Counted from the first letter of the stretch, positions 24,774 through 33,970 are shown. The stretch: DNA of 64,000 nucleotides from Agromyces kandeliae (GCF_009674665.1 NZ_WKJD01000021.1:248001-312000); one strand, 5' to 3'. Translations and numbers: made by a program. The notes: generated from the sequence alone by a model not told the origin.

Positions 24774-25163
24774 TCAGGTCGCCTCGGAGTCGAACGGCGC
24801 GGACTCGCCGGCGGCGATCGCGTCGAGCTTGCGCTTGCGCTGCAGGTAGGCGGAGTTCTCGTTGACCGCCGCCCGCGCGACGACCGGCTTCGCGGGCTCG
24901 GCGAACGGGTCCACGTCGCTCAGCGCCTCGCGCACGATGCGCCGCGGGTCGTACTGGCGAGGGTCGAGCTTGCGCCAGTCGACGTCGTCGAAGTCCGGGC
25001 CCATCTCCTCGCGCATGCGGTCCTTCGCACCGTTCGCCATGTCGCGGAGCGACCGCACGAACCGGCCGAGCTGCGCGGCGTAGTGAGGGAGCCGCTCCGG
25101 ACCGAGCACGAAGACGGCGATCACCCCGATGATGAGGAGTTTGTCGAAGGTGAGGCCGCCCAT
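24774..25163 (-). CDS. tatB: Sec-independent protein translocase subunit TatB
   Basis: A 129-residue TatB: one N-terminal transmembrane helix (LTFDKLLIIGVIAVFVLG) ending in the conserved GPERLP hinge, an amphipathic helix (QLGRFVRSLRDMANGAK) and a charged tail. TatB recruits twin-arginine substrates to TatC. tatA and tatC are not in this window. The ATG lies 7 nt after a TATCCT box, implying a leaderless message. Divergent from an O-methyltransferase gene, a pairing also seen in mycobacteria. Confidence 0.92.
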   Translation of the reverse strand: MGGLTFDKLLIIGVIAVFVLGPERLPHYAAQLGRFVRSLRDMANGAKDRMREEMGPDFDDVDWRKLDPRQYDPRRIVREALSDVDPFAEPAKPVVARAAVNENSAYLQRKRKLDAIAAGESAPFDSEAT

Positions 25164-25170
25164 GCGCTCA

Positions 25171-25176
25171 AGGATA
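25171..25176 (-). promoter_or_regulatory. -10 box TATCCT, leaderless tatB promoter
   Basis: TATCCT, 7 nt, ATG. Confidence 0.5.
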
Positions 25177-25254
25177 GTCGGCGGCGAGGCGTGCGATCGA
25201 CCGTTGCCGTGACCCCTAGGCTTGGGGGTCGACAGAACCTCCGGGAGCCGCCAC

Positions 25255-25887
25255 GTGTCCGAACACGACCTGAACTGGAAGTACGTCGACGAATCCGTCG
25301 TCGAGTCCGAGTCGATCGCGAAGGCACGCCTGCAGTCCCTGGAGCTCGGCGTCGAGCCGGTCTCGCCCGCCGTGGGCGCGCAGCTCGCGGTGCTGGCGGC
25401 GGCGAGCGACGCACGGGCGATCATCGAGGTGGGCACCGGCGTCGGCGTCTCGGGGTTGTGGATGCTCCAGGCCGCACGCTCGGCGCACCTGACCTCGATC
25501 GACTCCGAGACGGAGTACCAGCAGCACGCGCGCGAGCACTTCGCCGACGCGGGCGTCGCCCCGGCGCGCGTGCGCCTCATCGCGGGTCGTGCCGGAGAGG
25601 TGCTGCCGCGGATGAACGAGGGCTCCTACGACCTCGTCGTCGTCGACGCGGACGCGGCCTCGGTCATCGAGTACGTCGAGCACGGCCTCCGACTGGCGAA
25701 GCCCGGAGGCAGCGTGCTGGTGGCGCGTGCCCTCTGGAAGGGGAGGGTGGCCGACCCGGCGCGACGAGACGACGTGGCGACGGCGTTCCGCGGGCTCGTC
25801 TCCGAGCTCGCGGCCTCCACCGCCGTGGTCACCGCCATCTCGCCGGCCGGGGACGGCCTGCTGCAGATCGTGAAGCTGGGCGCCTGA
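25255..25887 (+). CDS. SAM-dependent O-methyltransferase (class I, family 3)
   Basis: A 210-residue methyltransferase of the catechol/caffeoyl-CoA O-methyltransferase fold, like mycobacterial Rv1220c. The SAM site is IIEVGTGVGVSGLWML, followed by the acidic SIDSE and the metal-type motif VVVDADAAS. Acceptor unknown. The start is GTG 25255 (SEHDLNWKYV) with GGGAG 8 nt upstream; the TAGGCT box at 25217-25222 gives a leader of about 25 nt. Its stop directly abuts the stop of the convergent DUF3117 gene. Confidence 0.85.
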   Translation: MSEHDLNWKYVDESVVESESIAKARLQSLELGVEPVSPAVGAQLAVLAAASDARAIIEVGTGVGVSGLWMLQAARSAHLTSIDSETEYQQHAREHFADAGVAPARVRLIAGRAGEVLPRMNEGSYDLVVVDADAASVIEYVEHGLRLAKPGGSVLVARALWKGRVADPARRDDVATAFRGLVSELAASTAVVTAISPAGDGLLQIVKLGA

Positions 25888-26061
25888 CTAGGCCGCGTTG
25901 ACGACGCCGCCCAGGACGTCGTAGAGCTCCTTGGCCTCAGCGTCGTTCACCGAGACGACGAGGCGACCGCCACCCTCGAGGGGCACGCGCACGATGATGA
26001 GGCGCCCCTCCTTCACAGCCTCCATCGGTCCGTCTCCAGTGCGTGGCTTCATGGCCGCCAT
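25888..26061 (-). CDS. DUF3117 family protein
   Basis: A 57-residue protein translated by hand on the minus strand, starting MAAMKPRTGDGPMEAVKEGR and ending VLGGVVNAA. The sequence is the highly conserved actinobacterial DUF3117 family of unknown function. A good Shine-Dalgarno (AAAGGGG) lies about 7 nt before the ATG. The 157 nt upstream to the mannosyltransferase stop should hold its promoter; I see no other gene there. Confidence 0.9.
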   Translation of the reverse strand: MAAMKPRTGDGPMEAVKEGRLIIVRVPLEGGGRLVVSVNDAEAKELYDVLGGVVNAA

Positions 26062-26218
26062 TGAGCTACCCCTTTCGTGGCTGAATCTCCATTATCCCGC
26101 ATCGAGGCGACGCCCCGGGACACCGGGCTCCGTTTTGTGGACGACCGCGGCCGCCGTTCACGCTCCGGACGCGCGCCGTGCACCGACCGATCACCCGACC
26201 GGGACGGCACTCCGGCGA

Positions 26219-27460
26219 TCACGGCGGGGTCCAGTCGTAGCCGTCGATGAACCAACCGATCCGCAGCCACGCCACCTGGAGCGCGATCGAGACCGCCACG
26301 AGCGAGCCCCGCCACCACGGCGAGCGCGGCACGGCGAACGCGCCCACGATCGGGAAGAGCGGCGCCAGCAGCCGGAACGTGCTCGACTGCGGGAAGAAGA
26401 CCGCGAGGAGGTACAGCGCGTAGCTCGCGAGCCAGAGCCTGATGTCGATGCCGAGGCGCCGCACCCACGGCGTGACGAGCAGCGTGCCGAACCCGACGAC
26501 GAGCGCGATCGGCAGGATCGTCCCCATCGGCTGGCCGAGCCACCAGTCGCCCGACTGGAACCACGGCGTGAGGGGAACGAGCTCCACGTAGCCGATGTAC
26601 GGCGCGCGCCAGGCGAGCTCGGTGTCGGTGTACGCGGCGGGCTCGCCCGTGAACGCCCACGCGATCGCCGGCCAGGCGAGTCCGACCAGGGCCGCGAACA
26701 GGGCGACGGATGCCGCGAGCACGCGCTCGCGGACCGGGAACGGGTCGCGCGCCCGGGTGGACCAGCGCACGATCCAGTGCAGGCCGAGCGCGAGCGCGAA
26801 TGCGAGCGCACCCGGACGCGTGAACGCCCAGATCGTGATCACGGGAACGAGCCACCCGTAGCGGCGATCGACGAGGAGCAGCAGGGCGAGCGCGAGCCAG
26901 AGGAAGCCGAGCGACTCGGCGTAGCCGAAGCCCATGATCGGCGACACGGGCGCGACGCAGAACAGCACGACCGCGAAGAGCGCCTGGTCGGGGTCGAGGA
27001 AGCGCGACATGAGCCGGTGGAAGACGAGCGCCGCTGCGAGGCCCGCCACGAGCGAGACGACGACGGATGCCACGTCCCACGGGACGCCGACCGTCGAGAA
27101 GACGCGGACGATGCCCGGGAACACGGGCAGGAAGGCCCACGCGCTCTCGGCGACCCGGCCGTCCTCCGTGAGCGGCAGCTCCGTGGGGTACCCGGCGACC
27201 GCGATGTAGGCGTACCACCGTCCGTCCCAGATGTTCGCGTACTCGAAGTACCCCGGTCGTGCGTCGGTCCAGGCGCTCGCGGCCTGCTCGTGCGCGAACT
27301 GCAGCACGATGGCGATCGACACGGCGCGGGCGGCGAGGTACACCGCGACCACGCGCGCCCACCACGGCAGGAGCCGCCAGCGCACGCGCGGCGACCCCCG
27401 CCCGACGCGGTGCGCGTCCGGCGGCCGCGGCTCCGGCGCCGCCGCGGTCTCCTCGCCCAC
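26219..27460 (-). CDS. PIG-V-like membrane mannosyltransferase (GT-C fold)
   Basis: A 413-residue polytopic protein with about ten membrane helices. An acidic DGRWY motif (NIWDGRWYAYIAVAGYP) in the first extracellular loop is typical of PIG-V/GPI mannosyltransferase II-like GT-C enzymes, which in actinobacteria use polyprenyl-phosphate mannose to decorate lipoglycans or proteins. SSTFRLLAPLFPIVGAF fits the C-terminal family region. The GTG start at 27460 is 8 nt past the dapE stop, so it is probably read from the dapE transcript. Confidence 0.8.
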   Translation of the reverse strand: MGEETAAAPEPRPPDAHRVGRGSPRVRWRLLPWWARVVAVYLAARAVSIAIVLQFAHEQAASAWTDARPGYFEYANIWDGRWYAYIAVAGYPTELPLTEDGRVAESAWAFLPVFPGIVRVFSTVGVPWDVASVVVSLVAGLAAALVFHRLMSRFLDPDQALFAVVLFCVAPVSPIMGFGYAESLGFLWLALALLLLVDRRYGWLVPVITIWAFTRPGALAFALALGLHWIVRWSTRARDPFPVRERVLAASVALFAALVGLAWPAIAWAFTGEPAAYTDTELAWRAPYIGYVELVPLTPWFQSGDWWLGQPMGTILPIALVVGFGTLLVTPWVRRLGIDIRLWLASYALYLLAVFFPQSSTFRLLAPLFPIVGAFAVPRSPWWRGSLVAVSIALQVAWLRIGWFIDGYDWTPP

Positions 27461-27468
27461 TGGTCGGC

Positions 27469-28572
27469 TCAGCGCGCCGACCCCGTGAGCCAGTCGCGCA
27501 GCGCGGCCTCGCACGCGAGGATCTCGTCGCAGTCCACGCGTTCGTCGTCGGCGTGCGCGAGGAGCGGGTCGCCCGGCCCGAAGTTCACGGCCGGGACGCC
27601 GAGCGCGCTGAAGCGCGCGACATCCGTCCACCCGTACTTCGGCTGCGCGTCGGCGCCGACCGCGCGGACGAAGTCCTGCGCGAGCGCGTCGTCCAGGCCG
27701 GGCCGAGCGCCCTCGGACGCATCCGTGACGGTGAGCTCGTACTCGGGGAAGAGCGCGCGGACGCGCTCGGTCGCCTCGGCGACGGAACGGCTCGGGGCGA
27801 AGCGGTAGTTCAGCGTGAGCACGGCGTCGTCGGGGATGACGTTGCCCGCGATGCCGCCGTGCATGAAGACGGCGTTCAGCCCCTCGCGGTAGTCGAGTCC
27901 GTCGACGCGGACGGTCTCGGCCTCGTACGACGCGAGCCGCTCTAGCGCGGGTGCGAGCTTGTGGATCGCGTTCTCGCCGACCCAGCTGCGCGCCGAGTGC
28001 GCCCGTCGCCCCGTCGCGCGGAGCTCGACGCGGAGCGTGCCGTTGCAGCCGCCCTCGACCTCGCCGCGCGTCGGTTCGCCGAGGATCGCGAAGTCCGCCT
28101 CGAAGAGGTCGGGACGCGATCGCAGGACCCGCCCGAGCCCGTTCAGGTCGGCGGCGACCTCCTCGTGGTCGTACCACATCCACGTGACGTCGACGATCGG
28201 GGCGACGAGCTCGCGCGCGAGCTTCAGCTGGACGGCGACGCCGGCCTTCATGTCGACCGTCCCTCGCCCCCAGAGCACCTGGCGGTCCCCGTCGACCTCG
28301 AACCGGGTCGGGACGTTGCCGTTGATCGGCACGGTGTCCAGGTGCCCCGCGATGACCACGCGCCGGTCGCGGCCGAGGTCCGTGCGCGCCACGATGGTGT
28401 CGCCGTCGCGGAGCACCTCGAGGTGCGCGGCATCCTCCAGCGCCTCCTGCACGAGGTCCGCGAGCCGCCCCTCCTCGCCCGAGACGCTCGGCACATCGCA
28501 GATCGCCTGCGTGATGGCGACGACGTCGGCGGACAGGTCGAGCGCGGCCGTGGGCCGGACGGGTGCAGCCAT
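27469..28572 (-). CDS. dapE: Succinyl-diaminopimelate desuccinylase
   Basis: A 367-residue M20 metallohydrolase that releases LL-diaminopimelate in the succinylase branch of lysine/peptidoglycan synthesis. Zinc and catalytic residues are visible: GHLDTVP, GTVDMKAG, the catalytic Glu pair in DHEEVA, EPTRG, and a late His in LAHADDERV. The ATG is 7 nt downstream of a TAGACT box. dapD is divergent from it, so both succinylase-branch genes share one short control region. Confidence 0.94.
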   Translation of the reverse strand: MAAPVRPTAALDLSADVVAITQAICDVPSVSGEEGRLADLVQEALEDAAHLEVLRDGDTIVARTDLGRDRRVVIAGHLDTVPINGNVPTRFEVDGDRQVLWGRGTVDMKAGVAVQLKLARELVAPIVDVTWMWYDHEEVAADLNGLGRVLRSRPDLFEADFAILGEPTRGEVEGGCNGTLRVELRATGRRAHSARSWVGENAIHKLAPALERLASYEAETVRVDGLDYREGLNAVFMHGGIAGNVIPDDAVLTLNYRFAPSRSVAEATERVRALFPEYELTVTDASEGARPGLDDALAQDFVRAVGADAQPKYGWTDVARFSALGVPAVNFGPGDPLLAHADDERVDCDEILACEAALRDWLTGSAR

Positions 28573-28579
28573 GTCCCCG

Positions 28580-28585
28580 AGTCTA
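28580..28585 (-). promoter_or_regulatory. -10 box TAGACT, leaderless dapE promoter
   Basis: TAGACT, 7 nt, ATG. Confidence 0.5.
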
Positions 28586-28646
28586 CGAGGGCGGATGCCA
28601 CGCCTCCTCCCCGCGTCATCCGCCGTCGCGGCCCCACGTCGCTCGG

Positions 28647-28652
28647 TACCCT
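28647..28652 (+). promoter_or_regulatory. -10 box TACCCT, leaderless dapD promoter
   Basis: TACCCT, 6 nt (TGGAGC), ATG. The GGAG in the gap is too close to the start to act as a normal Shine-Dalgarno. Confidence 0.5.
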
Positions 28653-28658
28653 TGGAGC

Positions 28659-29618
28659 ATGCCCGCAGACTCGTCGAACCCGACCGCGCCCGCCACCGCC
28701 TGGGGCGACGGCCTCGCCACGATCGCCGGTGACGGCACGGTGCTCGACACCTGGTTCCCGGCGCCGCAGCTCGGCGAACCCGCCGCCGACGAGCCGGCCT
28801 GGGAGCCGCCGGTCGGGTCGGTGGGCCCCGACGAGCGGCGGGGGGTCCGGGTCGAGGCCGTGCGCGTCGCCATCCGCCTCGCCGACGCGCCGGCGAGCAC
28901 GTCGGACGCCTACCTCCGACTGCACCTGCTCTCCCACCTGCTCGTGCGTCCCAACGGACTGAACCTCGACGGCGTGTTCGGGCACCTCCCGAACGTCGCG
29001 TGGACGAACGCCGGGCCCGTGCACCCCGACGACCTCGACCGGCTCCGTCCGGCGCTCCAGCGCGCCGGCATCCACGTGACCGGGCTCGACAAGTTCCCCC
29101 GCCTGCTCGACTACGTGATCCCCGAGCGCGTGCGCGTCGCCGACGCGTCCCGGGTGCGCCTCGGCGCACACCTCGCGCCCGGCACGACGGTGATGCACGA
29201 GGGATTCGTGAACTTCAACGCCGGCACCCTCGGGTCCTCGATGGTCGAGGGTCGCGTCTCGCAGGGCGTCGTCGTCGGCGACGGCAGCGACATCGGCGGC
29301 GGCGCGTCGATCATGGGCACGCTCTCGGGCGGCGGCACGCAGCGCGTCGCGATCGGGGAGCGCGCCCTCCTCGGCGCGAACTCGGGCATCGGCATCTCGA
29401 TCGGCGACGACTCCGTCGTCGAGGCCGGCCTGTACGTCACCGCCGGCACGAAGGTGGTGCTCCGGGGCGGAACGGGCGAACGCGACCGGATCGTGAAGGC
29501 CGTCGAGCTGTCGGGCCTGCCCAACCTGCTGTTCCGCCGCAACTCGCTCGACGGGCGCGTCGAGGTGCTCTCGCGCTCGGGTGAGGGGATCGCGCTGAAC
29601 ACCGCCCTGCACGCCTGA
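28659..29618 (+). CDS. dapD: Tetrahydrodipicolinate N-succinyltransferase
   Basis: A 319-residue actinobacterial-type DapD that succinylates tetrahydrodipicolinate using succinyl-CoA. It has an N-terminal alpha/beta domain (to about 165) and a left-handed beta-helix of hexapeptide repeats (MHEGFVNFNAGTLGSS, VVGDGSDIGGGAS, ERALLGANSGIGISIGDDS). It belongs to the same pathway as the divergent dapE and as dapC further along. Confidence 0.94.
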   Translation: MPADSSNPTAPATAWGDGLATIAGDGTVLDTWFPAPQLGEPAADEPAWEPPVGSVGPDERRGVRVEAVRVAIRLADAPASTSDAYLRLHLLSHLLVRPNGLNLDGVFGHLPNVAWTNAGPVHPDDLDRLRPALQRAGIHVTGLDKFPRLLDYVIPERVRVADASRVRLGAHLAPGTTVMHEGFVNFNAGTLGSSMVEGRVSQGVVVGDGSDIGGGASIMGTLSGGGTQRVAIGERALLGANSGIGISIGDDSVVEAGLYVTAGTKVVLRGGTGERDRIVKAVELSGLPNLLFRRNSLDGRVEVLSRSGEGIALNTALHA

Positions 29619-29727
29619 GCCGGCGGTCGGCGGCGCGGCCCGCCCTGCCGCGGTCGCCGGGGTACAGTGATGACCCGGGGTCGCTCGGACGGGCGGCCCG
29701 AGCCATGCGCCGACACGAAGGAGTGAC

Positions 29728-32331
29728 GTGGGAACCGACGCGCCGAGGACCCGACGGACCGGCTGGGCGAAGTTCCTCGTCGGAGCGCTCGTGACGGTGC
29801 TCGTGCTCGGGGTGGCGGCGGTCGGCTTCGGCTGGTGGACGGTGCATCGGTCGTTCCCGGTCGAATCGGGTCGCATCTCCGTCGCCGGCCTCGACGGAGC
29901 GGTGACGGTGTACCGCGACGACGCGGGGATCCCCCAGCTCGTCGCCGAGACGGACCACGACCTGCTGTTCGCGCAGGGGTACGTGCACGCGCAGGACCGA
30001 TTCTGGGAGATGGACTTCCGTCGGCACGTCACGGCGGGCCGCGTCGCGGAACTGTTCGGCGAGTCGCAGGTCGCGACCGACGCCTTCATCCGCACGCTCG
30101 ACTGGCGCGGCATCGCCGAGCAGGAGTTCGAGTTGCTCGACGAACCGTCGCGCGCCCTCTACGAGGCCTACGCCGACGGCGTGAACGCCTACCTCTCCGA
30201 GCGTTCGGGCGTGGAGCTCTCGTTGGAGTACGGCGTGCTCGCCCTGCAGAACCCCGGCTACCAGCCGGAGCGGTGGACGCCGGTGGACTCGATCGCCTGG
30301 CTCAAGGCCATGGCCTGGGACCTCAGGTCGAACCTCGGCGACGAAATCGACCGCGCGCTCCTCCTCGCCTCCGGGCTCACGCCGGAGCAGGTCGCGCAGC
30401 TGCACCCCGCGTTCCCCTGGTCGGCGAAGCCGACCATCGTCGGCGGGCCCGCGCCTGCTGCGCCGGCCGGACTCGACGTGCGCGCCGTCGACGGCGGATC
30501 GGCACCCGTCGACGCGGGCACGGCGGCGACGGCGGCCGACGAGGAGACCGCGGGCGTGCTCGGCGACCTCGCCGCGCGGCTCGACGCGTTGCCGCAGCTG
30601 CTCGGACCCGAGGGCGGCGACCTCGGCTCGAACTCGTGGGTCGTCTCCGGCGCCCTGACCGACACCGGCATGCCGCTGCTCGCCAACGACCCGCACCTCG
30701 GGCCCGCGATGCCCTCGATCTGGGTCCAGATGGGGCTCCACTGCGCCGAGCTCTCGCCGCTGTGCACGTTCGACGTCGCCGGGTTCGGCTTCTCCGGCCT
30801 GCCCGGCATCATCATCGGCCACAACGAGCGCATCGCGTGGGGCTTCACCAACCTCGCTCCCGACGTGGCCGACCTCTACCTCGAGCGCGTGACGGAGGAC
30901 TCCTACGAACTCGACGGCGAGCTGGTTCCGCTCGGCACGCGCGAGGAGGTCATCGAGGTCGCCGGCGGCGAACCCGTGACGGTGACCGTGCGATCGACCG
31001 CGAGGGGGCCGATCGTCACGGACATCGGCTCGGACTTCGCGGCGGTCGCCGAGGGGTACGCGTCGACCGCCGACGGCGCCGACGAGCCCGCCGACGGCGC
31101 CGAGCAGACCGCGCTCGAGGTGTCGCTCCAGTGGACCGCGCTGCAGCCCGGCCGCACGCCCCAGGCCGTCTTCGCGATGAACCGCGCCGAGGGCTGGGAC
31201 GAGTTCCGGGCCGCGGCCGAGCGATTCGAGGTGCCCTCCCAGAACGTCGTCTACGCCGACGTCGACGGCAACATCGGCTACCAGGCTCCCGGACGGATCC
31301 CCGTGCGCTCCGCGGGCGACGGCACCGTTCCGCTGCCGGGCTGGACCAGCGAGAACGGCTGGACGGGCACGGTCCCCTACGACGAGCTCCCGTCGGTGCT
31401 GAACCCGGAGCGCGGGTACATCGTGACCGCGAACAACGCCGTCGAGCAGGACGGCCCCATGCTCACGCGCGACTGGGACCTGGGCTACCGCGCTGAGGGC
31501 ATCGAACGCCGCCTCGGCGAGCTCATCGCCTCGGGCGAGCCGATCACGGCGGAGGACATGAGCGAGATCCAGTTCGACACGCGCGACGCCAACGCCGAGG
31601 CGTTCCTGCCGGTGATCGCCGAGCTCGACCTCGACGGCGACGCCGCACGCGGCGCGCGGCTCCTCGCGGACTGGGACGCCTCGGCCGACGAGGACAGCGC
31701 CCAGGCGGCGTACTTCGCGGTGTTCTGGCGGAACCTGCTCGACGGCATGTTCGGCTCGCTCCCCGAGTCGACGCGGCCGGTCGGGGGCGACCGGTGGTTC
31801 TCGGTCCTCGGCACCCTGCTGGGGCAGCCGGAGGACGCCTGGTGGTCCGACCGGGCGTCCGGCGCGACCGGACGCGACGCCGTGCTCGCCGCCGCCCTCG
31901 ACGCCGCGTGGGCCGAGGCATCCGACCTCATGGGCGACGACCCCGGCGCCTGGAGGTGGGGCGGCCTGCACACCCTGACCCTGACGAACCAGACGTTCGG
32001 CGAGTCGGGCATCGGACCGATCGAGTGGCTGTTCAACCGCGGACCGTACGAGGCGGGCGGCGGATCGGCGATCGTGAACGCCAACGGCTGGGACGCGACG
32101 CTCGGGTACGAAGTCAACTGGGTGCCCTCGATGCGCATGGTCGTCGACCTCGACGACTTCGACGACTCGACCTGGGTGAACCTGACCGGTGCGTCGGGGC
32201 ACGCCTTCCACGCGCACTACGACGACCAGGCGGAGCTCTGGCAGACCGGCGAGACGCGCGAGTGGCCGTTCTCGACCCGCGCGGTGCGCAGGGCGGCGAC
32301 CGACGCGCTCGTCCTGCAGCCCGGTCGCTGA
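29728..32331 (+). CDS. Penicillin acylase family (Ntn-hydrolase) protein
   Basis: An 867-residue member of the penicillin amidase/AHL acylase family, made as a precursor. A membrane anchor (about 17-37) is followed by the alpha-subunit region (FAQGYVHAQDRFWEMDF), a spacer and the autocatalytic site GSNSWVVSG, where Ser301 would become the N-terminal nucleophile of the beta subunit; later IGHNERIAWG and TANNAV fit the oxyanion/Asn site. It hydrolyses amides of unknown type outside the cell. Strong Shine-Dalgarno GAAGGAG precedes the GTG. The 109 nt upstream hold only this site and an uncertain promoter. Confidence 0.9.
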   Translation: MGTDAPRTRRTGWAKFLVGALVTVLVLGVAAVGFGWWTVHRSFPVESGRISVAGLDGAVTVYRDDAGIPQLVAETDHDLLFAQGYVHAQDRFWEMDFRRHVTAGRVAELFGESQVATDAFIRTLDWRGIAEQEFELLDEPSRALYEAYADGVNAYLSERSGVELSLEYGVLALQNPGYQPERWTPVDSIAWLKAMAWDLRSNLGDEIDRALLLASGLTPEQVAQLHPAFPWSAKPTIVGGPAPAAPAGLDVRAVDGGSAPVDAGTAATAADEETAGVLGDLAARLDALPQLLGPEGGDLGSNSWVVSGALTDTGMPLLANDPHLGPAMPSIWVQMGLHCAELSPLCTFDVAGFGFSGLPGIIIGHNERIAWGFTNLAPDVADLYLERVTEDSYELDGELVPLGTREEVIEVAGGEPVTVTVRSTARGPIVTDIGSDFAAVAEGYASTADGADEPADGAEQTALEVSLQWTALQPGRTPQAVFAMNRAEGWDEFRAAAERFEVPSQNVVYADVDGNIGYQAPGRIPVRSAGDGTVPLPGWTSENGWTGTVPYDELPSVLNPERGYIVTANNAVEQDGPMLTRDWDLGYRAEGIERRLGELIASGEPITAEDMSEIQFDTRDANAEAFLPVIAELDLDGDAARGARLLADWDASADEDSAQAAYFAVFWRNLLDGMFGSLPESTRPVGGDRWFSVLGTLLGQPEDAWWSDRASGATGRDAVLAAALDAAWAEASDLMGDDPGAWRWGGLHTLTLTNQTFGESGIGPIEWLFNRGPYEAGGGSAIVNANGWDATLGYEVNWVPSMRMVVDLDDFDDSTWVNLTGASGHAFHAHYDDQAELWQTGETREWPFSTRAVRRAATDALVLQPGR

Positions 32332-32382
32332 CGCGACGGCGGATTCGCCGCGCCGCCCGCCACGGGGCCGCACGCCGCGGTA

Positions 32383-32814
32383 TCAGCGCAGCACCGAGCT
32401 CAGCAGCAGGCTCGTCTCGCTGTTCACCACGCCGTCGATCGACCGGATGCGCCCGAGCACGCGGTCGAACTCGCCGAGGGTCTCGGTCCGGAGTTCGGCG
32501 ACGAGGTCCCACCCTCCGTTGGTCGTGTGCAGCGCGATGATCTCGGGGAACCCGCGGAGGCGCCGGATCACGTCGTCGGTCGTGCGGCCCTCGACCTCGA
32601 TGAACGAGATCGCGTGGATCGACAGCGGGTCCGACTCGTCGCGCACGCGCACCGAGAACCCGACGATGATGCCGGATGCCACGAGCCGATCGATCCGCCC
32701 CGTGACGGTCGCGCGTGCGACCCCGAGCCGGCGCGAGAGCTCGGCCACCGGCGTCCGTCCGTCCTCGCGGAGGAGCGCGAGGAGTCGGCGGTCGAGATCG
32801 TCGAGCGGTTCCAT
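32383..32814 (-). CDS. Lrp/AsnC-family transcriptional regulator
   Basis: A 143-residue regulator: winged helix-turn-helix (LDRRLLALLREDGRTPVAEL, about 6-60) and a C-terminal RAM ligand-binding domain. It is divergent from ornithine cyclodeaminase and ctlX and probably controls them and itself in response to an amino acid such as ornithine, citrulline or arginine (inference from position). Start at 32814 because TACGAT ends 6 nt upstream; ATG 32820 lies directly against that box. Confidence 0.9.
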   Translation of the reverse strand: MEPLDDLDRRLLALLREDGRTPVAELSRRLGVARATVTGRIDRLVASGIIVGFSVRVRDESDPLSIHAISFIEVEGRTTDDVIRRLRGFPEIIALHTTNGGWDLVAELRTETLGEFDRVLGRIRSIDGVVNSETSLLLSSVLR

Positions 32815-32815
32815 G

Positions 32816-32911
32816 TGCATATCGTATAGCGCGACGTCGCAGACTGATCTCTCGTCAGACAATCCGTGCGCAAGGAGGTCGTTGCTGTTGCATATCGACG
32901 GATCGTACCCT
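32816..32911. promoter_or_regulatory. Divergent control region with repeated TGCATATCG sites
   Basis: The 9-mer TGCATATCG occurs twice, at 32816-32824 and 32889-32897, 73 bp apart (about seven helical turns). The first overlaps the regulator's -10 TACGAT (32826-32821, minus strand) and start; the second lies between a TTGCTG -35 (32882-32887) and TACCCT -10 (32906-32911) of the ornithine cyclodeaminase gene. An imperfect dyad (CTGA...TCAG, 32844-32858) sits between them. This fits a wrapped Lrp-type operator. Confidence 0.5.
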
Positions 32912-32937
32912 CGAATCACCGAACTGAAGGGAACGAT

Positions 32938-33966
32938 ATGACGAGCTTCGTCGACGTACGCAACATGATCGGCTGGGTCGCAGGAACCGGCCCCGAGCGC
33001 ATCATCGCGGGGATCATGGAGTACCTCGAGCAGGACTTCGCGCGGTGGGAGAGCTTCGACAAGACGCCCCGCGTCGCCAGCCACACGCCGTTCGGCGTCA
33101 TCGAGCTCATGCCGACGAGCGATCACGAGTCCTACGCCTTCAAGTACGTCAACGGGCACCCCTCCAACCCCGCACGCGGCTACCAGACCGTCACCGCCTT
33201 CGGCGTGCTCGCCGACGTGCACAACGGCTACCCCACCTTCCTCGCGGAGATGACCGTCCTCACCGCGCTCCGCACGGCCGCGACGTCCGCATTCGCGGCG
33301 AAGCTGCTGGCACGCCCCGACTCCCGCGTCATGGCGATGGTCGGCACCGGAAGCCAGGCCGAGTTCCAGGCCCTCGCGTTCCGCCACGCCTTCGGCATCA
33401 CGACGCTGCGCGTGTTCGACGTCGACCCCGACGCGATCGCGAAGTTCGTCCGCAACATGCTCCCCCTGGGCTTCGAGATCGAGGTCGCCGGCAGCGCGGC
33501 GGAGGCGCTCGAGGGCGCCGACATCGTGACCACGTGCACGGCCGACAAGGCGCGCGCGACGGTCGTCGCCGACGAGTGGGTCCGTCCGGGCATGCACCTG
33601 AACGCGATCGGCGGGGACTGCCCCGGCAAGACCGAGCTCGACCCCGCGATCCTCGATCGCGCCGACGTCTTCGTCGAGTACACGCCGCAGACGCGCATCG
33701 AGGGCGAGATCCAGGCCAAGCCCGCCGACTTCCCCGTCACGGAGTTGTGGGAGGTCCTCGCGGGCCGGAAGACCGGCCGTGCGGCCGCGGAGGCCATCAC
33801 GGTCTTCGACTCGGTCGGCTTCGCCATCGAGGACTTCTCGGCCCTGCGCTACGCGCGCGACCAGGTGGCCGGAACGAGGTTCGAACAGCGGATCGACCTC
33901 GTCGCGGACCCCGACGACCCGAAGGACCTCTTCGGCCTCGTCGGCGCCTTCTCGCCGGTGGGCTGA
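32938..33966 (+). CDS. ocd: Ornithine cyclodeaminase
   Basis: A 342-residue enzyme of the ornithine cyclodeaminase/mu-crystallin family that converts ornithine to proline and ammonia using bound NAD. The Rossmann motif is MAMVGTGSQAEFQ (about 137); FLAEMTVLTALRTAATSA, TCTADKA and HLNAIGGDCPGKTELD match the family, the last with the catalytic Asp. Shine-Dalgarno GAAGGGA precedes the ATG. The ctlX gene starts 5 nt after its stop, forming a two-gene operon. Confidence 0.92.
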   Translation: MTSFVDVRNMIGWVAGTGPERIIAGIMEYLEQDFARWESFDKTPRVASHTPFGVIELMPTSDHESYAFKYVNGHPSNPARGYQTVTAFGVLADVHNGYPTFLAEMTVLTALRTAATSAFAAKLLARPDSRVMAMVGTGSQAEFQALAFRHAFGITTLRVFDVDPDAIAKFVRNMLPLGFEIEVAGSAAEALEGADIVTTCTADKARATVVADEWVRPGMHLNAIGGDCPGKTELDPAILDRADVFVEYTPQTRIEGEIQAKPADFPVTELWEVLAGRKTGRAAAEAITVFDSVGFAIEDFSALRYARDQVAGTRFEQRIDLVADPDDPKDLFGLVGAFSPVG

Positions 33967-33970
33967 GCCG

